Below are positions 47,450 to 58,826 of a DNA stretch of 64,000 bases, piece by piece. The DNA comes from Mucor racemosus (lineage: Eukaryota > Mucoromycota > Mucoromycetes > Mucorales > Mucoraceae). Location: assembly GCA_027405735.1 (NCBI GenBank), contig JAPEHQ010000001.1:1054001-1118000 (forward strand), read 5' to 3'. The position numbers and the translations under genes are program-made. Below the pieces are notes generated by a model. It was not told the DNA's origin, did no database searches, and saw only the letters and a list, made by a program, of their open reading frames with translations. How positions within the stretch are numbered: position 1 is the stretch's first letter; the number at the start of each line of letters is the position of its first letter.

Positions 47450-48544
47450 ATGTTTAAAAAGAAAAAAGTTTTTCCTTTTCTCTCTTTCTTATCATCTCTT
47501 TTTTTTTATCAATTCAAAATGACAATTGATAATTTAGTAATAAAACCTTCAATAGTAATACAATCATCAACAATGGTAAATTACATTATATAAAATAAAG
47601 CTTTATCCAATATTAAATTTCTTATTGACAGGATCTTGTTTTACCACCGCCAACAAAAACTATATCAAATTTAATACCAAAACAACATGTAAAAAGACAG
47701 GCTCAAGCAACAAGTGTAGTTCATATTACCATCACTGCGGCTGGTACCGTAGTTTATACCCAAACAGCTACATCTTATTCTTATGTGGCTAGTTACTCAA
47801 CTGTCACCGGTACTAATCCAGCACCTTATCCAACAAATAATGATACAAATAATAACAATAATAATAGCAATCAATCAGGAGAAGGAGGAGAAGGAGGAGG
47901 AGGTGGTGGTGGTGAAGAAGAAGTGAATAAAGGCGCTATCATAGGTGGAGTCATTGGTGGTGTTGCATTCATTACTTTAATAGGTATATTTCATTGATTT
48001 AGTTTACCAAATTTTAGTCTAATTTATAACAGGTTTGGCCTTTTTATTAATGCGTCGATCACAAAAGAGGAAAAGGGAGCAGCAAAAGAACGACCTTATC
48101 AATGACGATGATGATTCTTATTACAGAGGCCATCAGCGTCATGCTTCAACTACCATGAAAGGTGGTGTTGGCGCTGGTGTTACGGGCATGACATCATTGT
48201 CACCAACACCTAGACATTTAGTAGCACCATTGAATCATTTAGGTGAAAGAGAAGGTGATGGTAGGGAATCCAAATATTATCAAGACGAAGGTGGATATTA
48301 TGATGATATTGTAACTACTCCTTATACACAACAAGCATTTTATTCTGGAAATAACAGCGTATCAGCATCAGATTCATCACCATCTACTGCAGTTGAACCG
48401 TATGCAGTAGCAGCAGCAGGAGGAGGGGGATTTAGACAAGTGCCAAACGAAGTAGATTATCTTCCAAAAAATGAGGAAAGACATGTTCCTCATTTGAAAG
48501 ACGATATTACAACAACTATCGAACCACCTCATACAAGAGATTAG
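47450..48544 (+). CDS. Single-pass membrane protein, Mid2/WSC-like architecture
   Basis: Three exons: 47450-47575, 47632-47983 and 48033-48544, giving 329 aa. The ATG at 47450 begins a signal-peptide-like stretch (MFKKKKVFPFLSFLSSLFF); an ATG 45 nt upstream is in frame but would bury it. Next is a Lys-Arg site (HVKRQ), a possible Kex2 cleavage point, then a Thr/Ser/Val-rich extracellular segment, Asn-rich and Gly/Glu-rich spacers, and a glycine-zipper transmembrane helix (AIIGGVIGGVAFITLIGLA, about 145-166). Basic residues MRRSQKRKRE follow, then a 160-residue Ser/Tyr/Gly-rich cytoplasmic tail. This layout is that of fungal Mid2/WSC-type cell-wall sensors or related membrane adaptors. No conserved domain allows a closer name. 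It converges on the next gene with 15 bp between stop codons. Confidence 0.72.
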
Positions 48545-48559
48545 TTAATAAAATGTATT

Positions 48560-49825
48560 TTATTTTTGTTTTATAAAGAAATATATTATTAAAAGCGAAA
48601 AAATGGTAAACATGTTTAATCTATATGAATTATCTAATGAACTTGCATTACTTTCTTCAAATACACCAATTAATCCTAAACCTCCAAATTCGTCTTCGGC
48701 ATGTCCTGCTGCAATGCCATATCCTTCGAAAAAGGATTCTGAAACTACAGTTTTTTCTTGGCCTACATCAATTTGTTGTTGTGTCAGGGTTAAGTTGTCT
48801 TCTTCGTCCTCTTCTTCTAATTCCTCTACTTTCTCTACTTCCTCGTCTTTTTCTTCCTCTTCTTCTTCTTCTTCTTCTTCAATATCATCGAGTTTTGTCT
48901 CAATGGGTTGAGGTGATTGTACTTGATTTGATGGCGATGGTACCTGTTGTTGTTCATGTGCCTGATCGGATTGTAATGGTGCTTGCTGTTGACTAATGGC
49001 TTGTTGTTTGATGGAAGAATCATCTTGTTTTGGATGAACTTCTGTGCCTATCTTTTTGGAATTATCGTCTTGTTTATGCTGTTGCTCATCAGGTTTATTT
49101 TCGTTTTGCTTTTGCTTTTGATCGTCAGGCTTTGGCTCTTTCTGTTGATGTTGTTCTTTCTTTTGTTGATGGAAATCTTGCTGTTTATGCTCGTCCTTTT
49201 GTTGTTGCTCTTCTTGTTCATGTTGCTGATTGGGTCTGTTAACCTTTTCATCCTTGCTCTTGCTTTCTGAAGGCTGCTCCTGCTTTTTTTCCTCTTTTTC
49301 ATGGCTCTGTTGATGAATATTCTTTTCTTCTGGTTTGCTTTTGGAAGAAGTATCGCTGCTATCAGGCTTTTTATTCTGCTCTTTTTCCATGGAATTATCC
49401 GATAATGGTTGTTCTTTAGCAGTAGATTCCTGATCTACCGATGGTTTTCCACTTTCTTTTGCATTTCCTTTTGCATTTTCTTGTTGCTTCTCTTGCTGTT
49501 GTTTTTCTTGTTGTTTTTTAATTTCTGGTCCAGTAACGCCTGATTCTGTTACTTCTGATGCTTCTTTATGGTTTCCATCCTCCTTTGGCTTACTTGCAGG
49601 TGTTTGTTCTTCTTTTTTGGATGAGCTTTGTTCTAAATAAATACGCACAATTAACCTTAGAGAAATATACTAAGAATTATGCTTACTTTTCTCAAACTGT
49701 TCAGGTACATCTCCAACAGCTCTTTTCACTTTTGGATGCTCTTTCAGCTCTTTTGTCTTTCTAGCTTTGAACTCTTCTTTTTTCAAGTTTAATGAATGCA
49801 ATAATTTGTCTCGAGCTGTTGCCAT
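48560..49825 (-). CDS. Low-complexity Gln/Glu/Lys-rich protein with C-terminal hydrophobic tail
   Basis: Two exons on the minus strand: 49825-49687 and 49632-48560, giving 403 aa. The first 45 residues are a charged helical segment (ARDKLLHSLNLKKEEFKARK). Residues 60-290 are an almost unbroken Gln/Lys/Glu/Ser/Pro mixture with KQQEKQQQEKQQ-type repeats, probably disordered or coiled. A Glu-rich block (near residue 310) precedes a more ordered Gly-containing stretch (FFEGYGIAAGHAEDEFGGLG) and a final hydrophobic run, MFTIFSLLIIYFFIKQK, ending at the stop. That run looks like a tail anchor for ER or mitochondrial outer membrane. I do not recognise the family. Plus-strand ORFs across the same region are shadows of the repeats. 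Confidence 0.65.
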
Positions 49826-50267
49826 TGTGTGTATATATTAAAGAAAACAGGAATATGAAAAATGCTTCATGTTTTTTATATATAAAAGACTGATTACAAA
49901 AGAAACCAATTGTAAGCATACGCTCATTCCTCTAAATTTCCGTCTAATTTACAACAATTTTCTTCAAGATGATTCACAATACAAATGGCATTATAACCGC
50001 TAAACTTGAATGAGCTTCATTTAATATAAAATGGCCTTTTATAGACCAGCAACTAACTACAGTCGCTGTTGATAATATCAAAATCAGTTTTATTTCCACA
50101 AATATATTGAAAATTGCAGCACAAAAACATAAATAAAAATTATAGTATAAAAGATCAACATCTGATGGTCATTTTTTGTAATTATACATTGTATGAAATC
50201 ATGTTTATTTATACCCTAAAAAATTCTTTAAAAACTATCACTATGGTACCCACGGAGGATTTTCATA
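49826..50267. other. Spacer between the tail-anchored protein and NTH1
   Basis: Upstream region of the low-complexity gene and 3' flank of NTH1. AT-rich, no ORF. Confidence 0.4.
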
Positions 50268-51221
50268 CTACAATTCCTCTGTTTTAAAGTAATTTGATTC
50301 AACTTTTTTAACCTTTTTGACTATTTTCTTGATTTCTGACGATGGACAGTATTGGTTCACAGGACAAATATCACATCTAGGACCTCTTGGTAAGCAAATA
50401 ATTTGTCCATAACCCACGAAAATTGGATTAATCTTTCTCCATTTATCTTTTGGAAGCCAAGATTGAAGGTTTTCTCTAGTCTCTTCAGGTGTTTTTGTTT
50501 TAACCCAACCTAATCGATTGCATATCCTATGAACATGCACATCTACTCCAATGCCTAAATTTTTATTCCAAGCTACTTGCAATGTTAGATATCCCATCTT
50601 TGGTCCAACGCCCGGTAAAGAAGTTAGCCCTTCAATTGTGTCTGGAATATCGCCATCATATTGTTCTTTTAATATTTGTGCTGTGCGTTTAAGATAGGCC
50701 GCTTTTTTTGTATGAAACCCGATTGCAGAAATCATCTTATCCAATGTTGATTCATCTATATTCAATATATCTTGCAAGCAGAGCCCTCCAGGCAATTCTA
50801 CTTGCAATTTTCGTACGACTACGCTAGTCACTGTATCCTTTGTTTGTGATGATAACATGAGGGAAACTAGTGTTTGAAATCTCTGAACAACTGGTGTAGC
50901 TGTTGTATCAGCTAATCTTTCACAACCCATTGTATCAACAGGCGCCTTTTCTTTTTCTCGTAATGCTTCTAATAAATCATAAACAATGTTCCAATTTGGA
51001 GGAGGTCCTTTGGTATCTTTTTTATGCAAAAGTGATAAATCATGGCCTTGGTCTTCTTCCTTTTTTACTACTTCAACCTTTGTCTTTTTGACGGATCTTG
51101 TTGCTTTATCTGGATCTTGTTTAATAGGTCGTTTTACATTTGTTGTTGTTGTTGTTGTTGTAGATATTTCATCTTTTGCAATACCAACGTGGTTTTTCCT
51201 GGGGCTCCGACGTACAGACAT
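50268..51221 (-). CDS. NTH1: Endonuclease III homologue (DNA glycosylase / AP lyase)
   Basis: Single exon, 317 aa. The frame opens at 51272, but the Met at 51221 (MSVRRSPRKN) starts a basic, Ser/Thr/Lys-rich N-terminus typical of eukaryotic NTH1 and is preferred. The helix-hairpin-helix segment LPGVGPKMG holds the catalytic lysine K208, and VDVHVHR holds the catalytic aspartate D227. The 4Fe-4S cluster ligands are complete: C276-x6-C283-x2-C286-x5-C292. It removes oxidised pyrimidines in base excision repair and cuts the abasic site by beta-elimination, acting in nucleus and mitochondria in other fungi. Lys/Arg-rich clusters at both ends could serve as nuclear targeting signals. All catalytic residues are intact. 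Confidence 0.96.
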   Translation of the reverse strand: MSVRRSPRKNHVGIAKDEISTTTTTTTNVKRPIKQDPDKATRSVKKTKVEVVKKEEDQGHDLSLLHKKDTKGPPPNWNIVYDLLEALREKEKAPVDTMGCERLADTTATPVVQRFQTLVSLMLSSQTKDTVTSVVVRKLQVELPGGLCLQDILNIDESTLDKMISAIGFHTKKAAYLKRTAQILKEQYDGDIPDTIEGLTSLPGVGPKMGYLTLQVAWNKNLGIGVDVHVHRICNRLGWVKTKTPEETRENLQSWLPKDKWRKINPIFVGYGQIICLPRGPRCDICPVNQYCPSSEIKKIVKKVKKVESNYFKTEEL

Positions 51222-51487
51222 TTTACCATAGAATATTTGCACGATAAATCGAATTAACTTTTGGTTGGACAAGAAAGATGTTTATACAAAGATGGATTAA
51301 AAAAGTTTATAGTAAAAGAAAGTAGAGTGATATCTGACTTTGAAGATGCAAGACGACGCAAATATCTCTCTTTCTTACCATGAAATTAGCTATAAAAAGG
51401 GCCTTGCTTTGATGCAGTTTGTTTTTTTAGTTTATCTTTTTTCTTTCTGTTATTATAACTTTGCATACATTAAAAAAATAGGGCAAA

Positions 51488-52478
51488 ATGACTCGAGATA
51501 GTATAGCCATATTTGATTTTGACTGGTAAGTTTAACTATGGGAATGGATTCATGGGAATGTAAATGTTGTTAATTTTCCAAATATAAAGGTCGCTTATTG
51601 AACAGGATAGCGATTACTGGACTATTTACAGCCTTTCACCCAAGATATGGCAAGAAGTGTGTGAAAAGAGGCATGAATACCAATGGACTGATTTAATGTA
51701 TGCTTTATTTTATACTAAAAGAACTAATACACAATATTGACTGTACTCCTTTGTTTCTTTTACATCTAGGGATTATGCTTTATGTAGATTACAAGAAATT
51801 GGTTTTACCTCTGTTGATATGGCCAACGCGTTGAAGGAAATTCCCTTTGTAAAGTATACATTATAGCTATGCAATTATTGTAAAACTTGCATTCATTATC
51901 CTTGTAGACAAAAGAAATGCGCAACGTTTTATTAGATTTGAAATCAAGAAATGTACCTGTCATTTTACTGTCAGATGCAAATACATTTTACATAGAAACA
52001 ATTTTGGCTGTAAGTTTTGTAAGGATTGCACAAATGTTGATTTATTAAGCGTGTGAAATAGGCATATGGTGTGAGAGATTGTGTTACAGAGATTATCACA
52101 AATCCAAGTTACAGAGACGAACAAGGAAGACTTCGAGTTCAACGTCATATCTCAGCTTCTGCACCGCAACATAATTGTCAAAATCCATGCTCACTCAATA
52201 TCTGCAAAGGAAAGGAATTGGATCAAATCATTGAACGTTATGGCGGTGCGGATTCTCTCAAGAAAATTGCATATACTGGAGATGGAAAGAATGATTTTTG
52301 TCCTGCTACTCGATTGAGAAAGACAGATGCATTTTTTATGCGTCAAGAGAAAGGCTTAGATCGTCATTTTGCACTAGTCCCTTCAGATAAGCAGAGAATA
52401 GCTTCTCAATTTATTTATTGGGTCAAGCCCGAAACTGTTTGGGAATCAATGCCAAAATATTTTGCTACAACTGTTTGA
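51488..52478 (+). CDS. HAD-family phosphatase, PHOSPHO1/PHOSPHO2-like
   Basis: Five exons: 51488-51525, 51590-51697, 51770-51848, 51908-52009 and 52062-52478, giving 247 aa. Motif I is IAIFDFDWSLIEQDSDYW, with nucleophile and acid/base Asp in DFD. Motif II is VILLSDANTFYIE. Motif IV is YTGDGKNDFCPA, with the Mg-binding Asp pair. A cysteine-rich cap segment (HNCQNPCSLNICKG) matches the phosphoethanolamine/phosphocholine phosphatase family. Animal PHOSPHO1 uses phosphocholine and phosphoethanolamine, while PHOSPHO2 and plant relatives use pyridoxal phosphate or others, so the substrate is open. No signal peptide: cytosolic. Its TGA lies only 2 bp from the stop codon of the convergent bHLH gene. 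Confidence 0.92.
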
Positions 52479-52480
52479 TT

Positions 52481-53818
52481 TTATTTTTTCATGCTTTCCA
52501 ATTGATGCTTTAGTGTAATTAATTCTTGTTCCAAATTTTGGTCTTTATCTCTTAATAAAGTTATATACTCGACAGCTACATGAATAATCGCATTGTTAGT
52601 ATATATATATAAGTTTATCTAAAGGAAAAAAATATGTTTACCCTTGGTCAAAATCTCCCATTTACTCGTTTTAAGTGTTTTATCCACTGGTAATGCATCC
52701 TTTAATTCCTCAAATAAATCCTTCATTTCCTTTCTTCTTTTTCTCTCTGCTAATTTATGACTAATACGAAGCTCTGGACTTCTTGAATATAAACCTTCCA
52801 TATCATCCTTCATACGAGCATCTTCTTGTTCCTCATCTACGGATTTCCCCATATGGCTGTTCCGAGAGTATTGGTTCTAATATAAACATTTACAGTTATA
52901 TATACAATTTAGAAAATGTCAATCTACAAAAACTTACAAGTGACATTCGTCTTGTCTCTAAAATACTCTTTTCACGATAGATTAGTGCAGTTGAATTTCT
53001 TCGAATTGAATGATTATTTTGTTGAGGAATTATGTCATTATATGTTGATCTTGATAAAGATTGAAGTGGAGGACTTGATGGAGCTGAATAATGCCCAGGA
53101 AAAGATGCATGATGATGATATTGTTGTGGTGGTGGTTGTTGCTGTTGTTGCTGTTGTTGTTGATGTTGATTATGCTGATTATAATGATGATAAGATGATG
53201 AGGAAGAATATGGCGAAGATTCTATAAATGGATACATACGTTAGATGTTTAATTCGTTACATTAATTAATAATATACATAATATATTTACCATAATTTGG
53301 TCGATTTGAATCCATATTTGCTATAGAATGTCGGCGTCCATTATTATCTTCGATGATTCTTCTCAGTGGAATATTTGATCTTATGGGATCAAAAGCCTTT
53401 GTAGTATTGTTTGTAATTGCCGTTGTAGAAGAGGGGTAATATTCATTTACAGCACCACGTTCTAGAGTAGCTTGGCCACGAGGGGAATTTGGTGAAACAC
53501 ATACGGACATTCCCGAGAGTTTGAGACGAATGTAATCATCCTGTTGCTGCTGCTGAATATTATGTGATAGTGAATCAAGTGCAGGTAATTTTCTCGTAGA
53601 CAGATAGTCTATGTATAATATAAAGAAAAATACATTTAATAAGATGATACATACAAGCGCAGCTATAGTAAAAATATACTTTTTAAGGGCCCTTCTTCAT
53701 CCTCCTCAGTTGCAGAATTTGTATTACTGCTATAAAAATCGTTATTACTGATCGTTCCTTCTGGTAAAAAATGATCGCTTTTTGGCTCTAAGGTAGATGA
53801 TAAATTATCAATGTTCAT
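52481..53818 (-). CDS. bHLH transcription factor (paralogue 2)
   Basis: Five exons on the minus strand: 53818-53680, 53608-53291, 53221-52938, 52876-52642 and 52575-52481, giving 356 aa. The C-terminal bHLH ([39 protein letters not shown], then [12 protein letters not shown]) is near-identical in its basic region to the factor at 25540-26522, including the His/Glu/Arg residues that predict CACGTG binding. The N-terminus is longer and broken into more exons, with Ser/Pro-rich and poly-Gln/His stretches. The phase-1 intron within helix 2 and the 95-nt last exon are shared with the paralogue. A short leucine/glutamate heptad-like tail ([15 protein letters not shown]) may extend dimerisation. Start is the first ATG in a frame spliced into exon 2 through [13 protein letters not shown]. 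Confidence 0.88.
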
Positions 53819-54659
53819 TTTAGCTTGTCTTAAGAAAGAGGAATAAAGAGAAAGGAAAAGAAAAAGAAAATGGGAAAAAAAAAAAAAAAAAAGATGGAAA
53901 AGAAGGTTAATCGCTTTTACCTTTTTAATTCACATTTTGTAGTCCATCTGTTACACCTTCATTTTTAAACAATTACATTATTGCATTTTATTTGAAAATC
54001 TATTTTTGAAAACTTGTGGAGGATGCAACATTACATATTCTCTCAAAAAATGTAACATGTGAATCGTTTTCCCGAATGTTTAAAACTGTATCATCGTTTG
54101 TTTTACACTCTTTGTCTTTCGTTGTTTTTCACACTGTCAATTTTACAGTCGCATGGTTGTACAAGCTAAAGATCTATCCTAGTGAGTTTGAAAGAAAGCT
54201 TATTCTTGTAGTGTCATAAAATAGATCGATCCGCATATAAAAAAGAATCTAGTACATTACAAAATTTGGATATAAAAGTTTATGAAAATAGCGATAAATA
54301 CAATGATACCATGGAATATTTCGCAAAATATCTTAATTCATGGCTACAGGTATATTAAAGCCAGACAGAATTTTGAAATGGTTTTTATATCATATTTTAC
54401 ATATTGCCCTGAATCAGTAAAAGAGATTGTAGTAATAGAAACGAACATCAAAATTCTTTTTGTTCCAAGCGAGACACATGGAATTAGAATACCCATTGTT
54501 TCACTAAACATTATCTGCATTAGCACTTTAAAGAGCGATGTTTAATTCACTTTTAGTGTCCAAAAACAAAGCGCTTTTCATAGAGCTGGGCTTAAAGTCA
54601 CCTTGCCAAACATAAAAATTCTTGAATGGCACGGAGATTTCGATCTTCAAATGACTATT
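53819..54659. other. Spacer upstream of bHLH paralogue 2
   Basis: A G/A-rich and A-rich tract (53830-53893) next to the start codon is the minus-strand equivalent of the T/C-rich leaders elsewhere. The small ORFs at 54016-54219 and 54282-54545 have no recognisable features. Confidence 0.4.
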
Positions 54660-56035
54660 TCAACCCTAATATACATAGTTGTATGCTTACTCTCCTGTAA
54701 AGTTGGAAGTTAATTTAGGATCGAAATTCATCGTAATGACGCTTTTGTTGTCGGCTTTTATGGCTGGCGGAAAGTAGGTTTCAGAAGGGTTTTAAATGGT
54801 TTTCAAATGGTTTCGTATAATATTGAGTCGAATCGTGTAAAATCTTCAATGAAGATGTACCTTGACTTTATAGATCATTGATATATCTCGGAAAATACAA
54901 ATATTAATTCGATAATATAAGTGCACTGGCCAAATATTAATCAAAATTATTGGCCAAGATTTACTTGAAATTGATTACAAAAAATTGAGCACCTAAATTG
55001 AAATATTAATTTTTTATATTTACAAGATAGATCTAGTTGATTACTACTCTGTGTTTTTTGTTTCAGCCAAAAATATTGATTTTTCATCGAGATAATCAAA
55101 ATAATAGTCGATATCACAGCTTACAGCTTATGATAACTGGGTTCCAAAATTTATTTTATTAAAAAATGGACGAAAAATGATGAAAAAAACAAAATCGTTT
55201 AATTGATCATGAACTGCAAAGTAAGTCAACTTAGTATATTAAATAGCTTTTGTACACTTTTTAATTCTGCATCCATCTAAATAAAATTCAGACAAACATT
55301 TTACATTAAATTCTGCGTAAAATGCAATTGAAATTTTGAAGGTTTTTTGAAGATACACATCACATTTTATAAGCATATTTAAAATGTAACTAATTGAAAT
55401 GATGCGCAAAAATATTATCTATCGATCCAGCTATTGTATAATCTTTTAGCTGCATTTTTCATAGAGAAAATAAGATTTTTGTCCAATTTTTTTTCAGTTT
55501 CAGAATTTGGGATGAGGGTATATAAGGGGAAAATGGACGATAGAAATGGAGGTACCTTTTTGTACACATTTTTTAGGATATCTCCACAAAAAATCAATAT
55601 TTTGAAAAAATCTAAATTGGGTCTGAGAGAGCTCAACGAGCTTAATGACATGAATGCAAAAAAAATGTTGCTCAATTTAGCCAATATTTTGAAACTTACT
55701 ATAGAAATGCCAAAAAAATGAAAAAAAAATAAAAGTGCTCAGAATTTTTTTATACTTAAATATATTGTAGAGCACTTCAAAACAAGTAAGTTTTGTTATT
55801 AAAAGTGTTAATATAGCTTAATTATTTCTAGAGATATGAAGCCTCAAAGTTTTCCATTCTTTGGCAGTGGAATACGCGTAAAAATATGAAACATTAGCAC
55901 TGAAAAATTAATACCAATTGTAAAAAATAGGATATTTCCGGATACTTGTTTTTGGATTAAAGGTGGACATCTCAGGTACATTGGCATATAATTTGTTCTT
56001 GGTGTTATTTAGTGAAAAAAAGGATGCACAGGGAT
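54660..56035 (+). repeat. Dispersed AT-rich repeat A, copy 3
   Basis: Direct counterpart of copy 1. Around 55395-55735 it is about 95% identical to copy 1 by eye, with no indel in the roughly 200-bp core. It breaks off near 56035, about 100 bp short of the right end seen in copies 1 and 2, so it is truncated or rearranged there. No protein signature. Confidence 0.85.
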
Positions 56036-56506
56036 GAAAATTCGATCTCGATTTTTAAAGAAAAGGTAGTAAACGTTGCTTACTTTTGACATTAAAAATA
56101 TGTAATTATTCTTAGGAACAGATAAAATAACATGCTGTGGATTCTTGTGAGCTAGAAGTCTGAGCTCGGTTGGCTCAAGCTTAACCAAGTGGTTATAATG
56201 TCAGATATGAAAGCAGGATAATTATATTGACAGAAGCTGCCCCCACTATGAGAATTAGACAAAAAAAAAAAAAATCCATTTAGTGTTTGCATTTATATAT
56301 TGGCTCAACAAACAAAATCTCGCAGAAATTTGCTAGATTTTCTAACTGAAACTCCCATTTTCAATGGTATAAATTATTATTATTATTAACTAATTAATGA
56401 TTATAATTACATTTTTGTGCATTACTCTCGAAAGATGTACGCGTACATACATATTATATATATATATTATAGTATCGCATCATGTGGATACTTGATTCAT
56501 GTCTAA
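56036..56506. other. Spacer downstream of the glycosyltransferase
   Basis: Includes an A13 run near 56262, a TA microsatellite at about 56452-56470 and AT-rich 3' flanking sequence of the minus-strand gene. A tRNA-like fragment AGCTCGGTTGGCTCAAGC at 56161 is too poor to call. Confidence 0.4.
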
Positions 56507-58826
56507 TTATTTTCTTTGCTCTGAATCGTCTTCAGTTAGTGCAAAGGAACTTTTTGCTCGCTTGTCGTGCATAGCTTGCTGATAAATGCGTAAATAGTCA
56601 TATACAGGGCCTTGTTCTTGTCCGGCTCTATCCCACCCCAGGCTATAAGCACTCAACATCATTCTTAATACATATGTTTCATGTAAAGCGGGCACTCTTC
56701 GCATATGTTCATAATCATTGGCAGCACGTAAGATTGCTTGTGATAGCTGTGTGTTTCCGCTTGTTGCTAATGTATCAAACAAATAAGCATTAAATCGATA
56801 ATGGCTTTCCACAAGTTGACCTGAAACAATTTCGATAGGTGCATCATTGTCTAATTGACGATCCACCATAAATTCAGCTAAACCACCTGTACCTGTTGAG
56901 ATAACCGAGGAACCAAATAATAACCCTTCAGCTGCCACAAGACCAAAACTTTCAGTTACACTGGGTACATAAACGAAATCTGCTGCTGCTCGAAAGTAGA
57001 TTAACCATTTTTGTTGCTCGCTAGTATGTGTCATCAAAACAATATTTTCTTTATCGTTTGCTGCTAATCGCTTCACCCAATTCAAAGGATAATTATTGGG
57101 CTGTCCAATAATGGCAAATTTCATATTATGCAATTTGAATAGTCGAGCAGCTTCTTCAAATGTTTCCAAGCCTTTGTTGTACTGAAATCGACCAACGAAT
57201 AGTACAAGTGGGCGGTCTAAATCGGCAGCATTTAATAAACCTTGGTCTACTAAATATTGTTTTGCTTTTTGTTTCGAATTAATTACATAATCAGCATGAA
57301 AAGATGAAAGGCTCCAATGTTTGGCAGCAATCGCAGCAGTAGCATCTGCCATATCATTTGCATAATCCAATTTTGTATTTATCAAAGATTGTGCAAATTC
57401 AGAATATTGTAAACCAGCTTCAACTAATTTACCTTCAGTAAAAGGATTGATACTACCACCGAAATCAACACCATTGCTTACACCATAAAATTGTTGAAGC
57501 TCGGCTTTTCGTAATATGTTCTCCATCACAACTTCTTTTAGGTAAAAATCAAGTTTTCCTTCTACCATATCCTTCGCCATTGTTTGACTGACAAATGTTA
57601 CTATATCAGCAATATCAATGGCCATTGGTGACATAAACATTTTGTCACTACCAAATGTATAAGGTTTCAACACATCTTGAACTTCAAGTTTTAAACTCTT
57701 GCCATTTCTTGGGGTGTTCAAGAATTTCTCCACATTGGGTAGTGTATTTGTATATTGTAACTCATCTAAATAATCATGCATAGTGTAAATAATTGCTGGT
57801 GGAGTAGAGCCTAATTGGCCTTCGTATTCAGACAAAAATTTTGCAACATAGGCATTCGTTGCACCGTGTAAATGAACAACATCTACTTTGGGTTGTTGAG
57901 AAGTAAGTGGGGCAAATAATGATTGCTCATGTTTTCCCGCGGCTCTCCAGACTAAAAATGAGGCTGCTGCTTTTGTAAAGTACTGATCTTTCCACTCTTG
58001 CGGTAGTCCTTTCGGTGATGAATAAATTTGTGTAATCGAATTTGCTCTGAATGCTTTTCGGAAAGGCTCGCTTTTACCAGGTCCGATCAAGTACACCTTG
58101 ACCTTACGTTTGGTTTGTCTAGCAGCTATAATAGCTAGCTTATCTTCTTCAGGCAAGTTATTGAAATTGGATATAGGCTCAAAATCATACTGTAATTCAG
58201 ATACTTTGAATTCAACGTTGACAGGTTGACCGTTATCGTCTCGACATGTAATGACTAAATCAACGGTTTTTTTGATTGGATATTGATCTTGCTTTTTTAG
58301 GAATGAATAGAATGGTAAGACCACATTAGGTTGTATTTTGCCAGTGCGTAATTGTGCTTGGGTCATTGCTGTTAATACTGTGCCCATTCCTCCCATTGTA
58401 GCAGGGCCAAATTCTTTTGTAACATGATACACATTACTATGAGGTGCTAATGTGATTGGTATCGTTGTATCGAGTGAATGGTAGGATATCTTTGGATAGT
58501 TTTGAATCTCTGTTATGAAGAAGAAATGAATACAAATAATCATAATTCAGATAATTCAAATATTTACGAAATGTAATTGGATTTGGAGCTAAAGCTAGTA
58601 ATGTCATACTGATTAGAAGCAATATAAATTCGACGCATATGACGGTAGAAACAAGGGCGGAAACATAGTTCCACCAACGCCAACTTTTGGTATTAAGTTG
58701 AAAAGGTGAATGAAGAATAGATCGTATAGTTGTATTGTTTGATTCTAACAGCCCTCTTTGTCTTAATGTATTATTAGAACCCGAGTGTATAGGCAACATT
58801 TGATAATCTTGTTGCAACTGAACCAT
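56507..58826 (-). CDS. Membrane-anchored starch/glycogen-synthase-like glycosyltransferase
   Basis: Two exons on the minus strand: 58826-58568 and 58509-56507, giving 753 aa. Residues 1-52 are hydrophilic, 53-79 form a single transmembrane helix (YVSALVSTVICVEFILLLIS), and the rest is a large GT-B glycosyltransferase: a type II membrane topology is predicted. The N-terminal Rossmann domain has EFGPATMGGMGTVLTAM, the counterpart of the KTGGL loop of GT5 synthases, plus VDVVHLHGATNAY. The C-terminal domain has VLFVGRFQYNKGLETF, and the donor-site motif ESFGLVAAEGLLFGSSVIST with the ExxxxxxxE spacing of the family. It probably transfers glucose from a nucleotide sugar, in the Golgi/secretory lumen if the topology is right, which is unlike cytosolic glycogen synthase. 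Acceptor unknown. A GT4 assignment is the main alternative. Confidence 0.8.

Noticed and set aside
48603..49270. Several plus-strand Ser/Leu-rich ORFs
   Set aside because: They lie opposite the Gln/Glu/Lys repeats of the minus-strand 403-aa protein, whose splice phase and start are consistent.
51042..51257. Plus-strand Cys/Phe-rich ORFs opposite NTH1
   Set aside because: They mirror the Thr/Lys-rich N-terminus of NTH1, which has complete catalytic and Fe-S motifs.
56161..56200. AGCTCGGTTGGCTCAAGC segment as a tRNA
   Set aside because: Resembles a D-arm only; no anticodon or T arm of acceptable pairing follows.
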